Source: SAR86 cluster bacterium (GTDB lineage Bacteria; Pseudomonadota; Gammaproteobacteria; Magnimaribacterales; Magnimaribacteraceae). From it: a DNA stretch of 64,000 bases. A model generated the notes under the pieces. That model saw only the letters and a program-made list of their open reading frames with translations, was not told the origin of the DNA and ran no database searches. The translations under genes and the position numbers were made by a program. The DNA is taken from positions 1-64,000 of the forward strand of contig JADHSF010000003.1 in NCBI GenBank assembly GCA_016777005.1, written 5' to 3'. Shown here in pieces: positions 62,073 to 64,000 of this stretch; the stretch's first letter is position 1; each line of letters opens with the position of its first letter.

Positions 62073-63158
62073 ATGAATAAAATAAAGGTCTTAACTTTTT
62101 TAACTATTTCACTTTTGAGCTTCTTATCTTTTTCTTACGAAGTAAAAGAAGGTGTGCTTAGAACTCCAGATGATAGGTTTGAAAATCTTGAAAATTATCC
62201 TTTTAAGCCTAACTATATGATGATCGATGGTCTTAGAATCCATTATCTTGATGAAGGACCTAATGATGCTGACCCGATAATTCTTTTCCATGGAGAGCCG
62301 ACATGGAGTTATCTATTTAGAAAAATGATTCCTGTTCTTACTGAAGCAGGCTATAGGGTTGTAGTACCTGACATGGTTGGCTTTGGTAAGTCTGACAAAT
62401 TTGAATCTAAGTATGACTATAGCTATCAACATCATATCGAAGTAATGAAGGAGCTTATCAAGAGATTAGACCTCAAAAATGCTACTCATTTTGGTCAGGA
62501 TTGGGGAGGTCTTGTTGGGTTGAGGGTTGTTGCCGAAATGCCAAATAGATTTTCTCAAGTTGTGGTCTCAAATACTGGTATGGTATCAAGAGAAGGAATA
62601 AGCGCCTGGTTTATGCAACGCCTAGTTGAGTTAACAGTATGGTGGAATGGACCCATTACTTATAAAGAACTTATATTAGCTGCACAAGAATCCCTGAATA
62701 CCGATAGCCCTACTCCTAGTTCGGCAACTTCAATGTTCTCTAAATGGATGGCATATTCTTACTATTCTGAAGATATGGATATAGTAGGAATAATTGAAAA
62801 CTTTGGTCAATTAAATCTTTCAGAAGAAGAAAAGAGAGCTTACGAAGCACCCTATCCTTCTGGGAAATATAAAGCTGGAGCTCATGTCTGGCCTTACTTA
62901 ATTCCAACTCAACTGCAAGAAAATGAAAAATACTGGAAAGAGGTTTATGAGGAATGGGATAAGCCTTTTCTTGTTGCTTTTGGAAGTGAAGAAAGAATAA
63001 CTATTAGAATGAAAGACGATTTTTTAAATCGCATCCCCAACCCAACAGTAATAACTTTAGATGGTGTAGGGCATTTTGTGCAAGAAGAGATGGGTCCAGA
63101 ATTAGCTCAAATCATAATTAACTTTATTGAAGGAAAAAAGGTTTCAGATTTAATCTAA
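62073..63158 (+). CDS. Exported haloalkane dehalogenase-like alpha/beta hydrolase
   Basis: Closest by eye to HLD-I enzymes such as DhlA: VLRTPDDRFENLENYPFKPNY, oxyanion motif HGEPTWSYLFRKMIP (73-87), nucleophile D143 with halide-binding W144 in GQDWGG, a second halide Trp candidate W225, and catalytic H334 in GVGHFVQEE. The catalytic-acid position of HLD-I (Asp in GMKD of DhlA) is E307 here, in GSEERI. Residues 1-21 form a signal peptide, unusual for this mostly cytoplasmic family. The length is 361 aa. It follows tolC by 20 bp. Confidence 0.84.
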   Translation: MNKIKVLTFLTISLLSFLSFSYEVKEGVLRTPDDRFENLENYPFKPNYMMIDGLRIHYLDEGPNDADPIILFHGEPTWSYLFRKMIPVLTEAGYRVVVPDMVGFGKSDKFESKYDYSYQHHIEVMKELIKRLDLKNATHFGQDWGGLVGLRVVAEMPNRFSQVVVSNTGMVSREGISAWFMQRLVELTVWWNGPITYKELILAAQESLNTDSPTPSSATSMFSKWMAYSYYSEDMDIVGIIENFGQLNLSEEEKRAYEAPYPSGKYKAGAHVWPYLIPTQLQENEKYWKEVYEEWDKPFLVAFGSEERITIRMKDDFLNRIPNPTVITLDGVGHFVQEEMGPELAQIIINFIEGKKVSDLI

Positions 63159-63203
63159 CTCTCTAATTAATCGGGCCGATAACTTTTAAAAACCTTTTTT
63201 TAT

Positions 63204-64000
63204 TTATTTACTTAATCCTCTCTTAAGAGCTAAAGTAAAATCCTCTCGGTAGCGCTTTGCCAACTCTGATGTCTCTATTTGTTGAAAAGCATGACATGCT
63301 CCCGCATAAATAACTAAGTCACAAGAAACGCCAGCACTCATTAGTTTCTTCGCATAATCTATATTCTCATCTCTAAAAAGATCAAGAGACGCCGTGAACA
63401 TCCAAGTTGGTGGAAGGCCTTCAAATTGATCTAATCTCCCCGGTACTTGAGGTGCCTCTCTGCTGGCGTTTGCAAGGTAGCAGTCCCAAGCATATTGGTT
63501 AAATTCTCTGGTCCAAACAAATTCTCCTACCAGAGGATCTCCAAACTGTTCACTAGAACCAGTCCTGTCATCCAGCATTGGGTAAGTGAGAGACTGCCAA
63601 CAAACTTCATAATCTCCTTCATCCCTTGCTTTAATTGCTAAAGCCGCTGCCAAACCTCCTCCAGCACTTTCTCCGCCTATACCTATCCTTTTTCGATCAA
63701 TCTCTAGATGTTCAGAATTTTCATGCAACCATGCCAAAGCCGCATAACAATCATCTAAGGGAGCTGGAATCGGGAACTCCGGAGCAAGACGATAGTCAAC
63801 AGAAATAATTACAACGCCTATATCAGCAGCTAATAATAAATTTTGTGTATCCGAACCCTCAGGTGATCCGATTATATAACCTCCTCCATGTATATGAAGA
63901 TAACCTGGACCTGCGAGATCTTCTCTATCATTGGGAACATAGAGAAGACAACGTACATCTGGCCCATTATCTTGGGGGACTAGAATCTCTGTTCGTTTTA
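63204..64000 (-). CDS. HSL-family alpha/beta hydrolase (esterase), 5' end beyond the window
   Basis: The frame stays open to the window edge, so only the C-terminal 265 codons are seen. The oxyanion motif HGGG (in YLHIHGGGYIIGSP) lies about 65 residues before the nucleophile elbow GESAGG in GIGGESAGGGLAAAL, the hormone-sensitive-lipase arrangement. The acid (in SLDLFRDENIDYA) and His (in GACHAFQQ) follow. It probably hydrolyses short acyl or aryl esters. A TTG at 63737 is not the start, because the HGGG motif lies upstream of it. It converges with the dehalogenase gene across a 45-bp gap. Confidence 0.88.
   Translation of the reverse strand, partial: KRTEILVPQDNGPDVRCLLYVPNDREDLAGPGYLHIHGGGYIIGSPEGSDTQNLLLAADIGVVIISVDYRLAPEFPIPAPLDDCYAALAWLHENSEHLEIDRKRIGIGGESAGGGLAAALAIKARDEGDYEVCWQSLTYPMLDDRTGSSEQFGDPLVGEFVWTREFNQYAWDCYLANASREAPQVPGRLDQFEGLPPTWMFTASLDLFRDENIDYAKKLMSAGVSCDLVIYAGACHAFQQIETSELAKRYREDFTLALKRGLSK

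Noticed and set aside
63159-63203. Bidirectional intrinsic terminator at palindrome ATCGGGCCGAT (63170-63180)
   Set aside because: The stem is only 4-5 bp with almost no loop, and the T-run starts well downstream, so it does not meet the usual pattern.

Overview
The window looks like a compact, AT-rich chromosome segment from a marine gammaproteobacterium, probably SAR86-like. The gammaproteobacterial placement rests on gene order: ilvI-ilvH-ilvC-pssA, rluD-pgeF divergent from bamD, trxA-rho, aroQ-accB-accC, leuS-lptE-holA and nadD-rsfS-rlmH-mrdA-mrdB-mltB-dacA. The SAR86-like label is inference from the low GC, very short intergenic regions and the accessory set (carotenoid oxygenase, haloalkane dehalogenase, P450, acyl-CoA enzymes, PPi-type phosphofructokinase). 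No mobile element, CRISPR array, prophage or rRNA gene was seen, and no stretch over 300 bases lacks a gene.

Layout. 1-4171: tRNA-Ile(GAU), pssA and the first two steps of branched-chain amino acid synthesis. 4263-8854: a tartronate semialdehyde reductase and glycerate kinase pair, pgeF and rluD, then divergent bamD and a small PP0621-like gene. 8851-16741: a minus-strand operon of flavin reductase, DUF4399 protein and three tandem DUF5916 outer-membrane-type paralogues. 16805-23527: rsmD, a small membrane protein, rho-trxA, ilvD, an orphan YejF-type ABC ATPase, a PCu(A)C copper chaperone and a stand-alone DsbD N-terminal domain. 23586-29716: aroQ, accBC, leuS, lptE, holA. 29719-38361: cell-elongation and wall genes with rlmH, rsfS, nadD and proA. 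38406-43671: dedA, a carotenoid oxygenase, a Lon-N protein, mpl and PPi-PFK. 43668-50841: CoA and acyl metabolism genes, argD, an aldo/keto reductase and a thioesterase. 50891-55016: topoisomerase IV. 55080-64000: a propeller lipoprotein, a peroxiredoxin/P450/kinase operon, a TolC protein, an exported haloalkane dehalogenase and a partial esterase.

How the genes work together. ilvI, ilvH, ilvC and ilvD cover valine/isoleucine synthesis up to the 2-oxo acids. bamD, lptE, mrdA/B, mltB, dacA, dat, mpl and pgeF cover envelope assembly and peptidoglycan synthesis, editing or recycling. The less ordinary parts are: the DUF5916 triplication; a phosphotransferase plus small partner that resembles the LvaA/LvaB hydroxyacyl-CoA kinase, placed directly behind a P450; a DsbD reduced to its periplasmic domain at the ancestral dsbD location; and a pattern in which eight of nine convergent gene pairs have stop codons that overlap, abut or lie 2 bp apart, leaving no room for intrinsic terminators.
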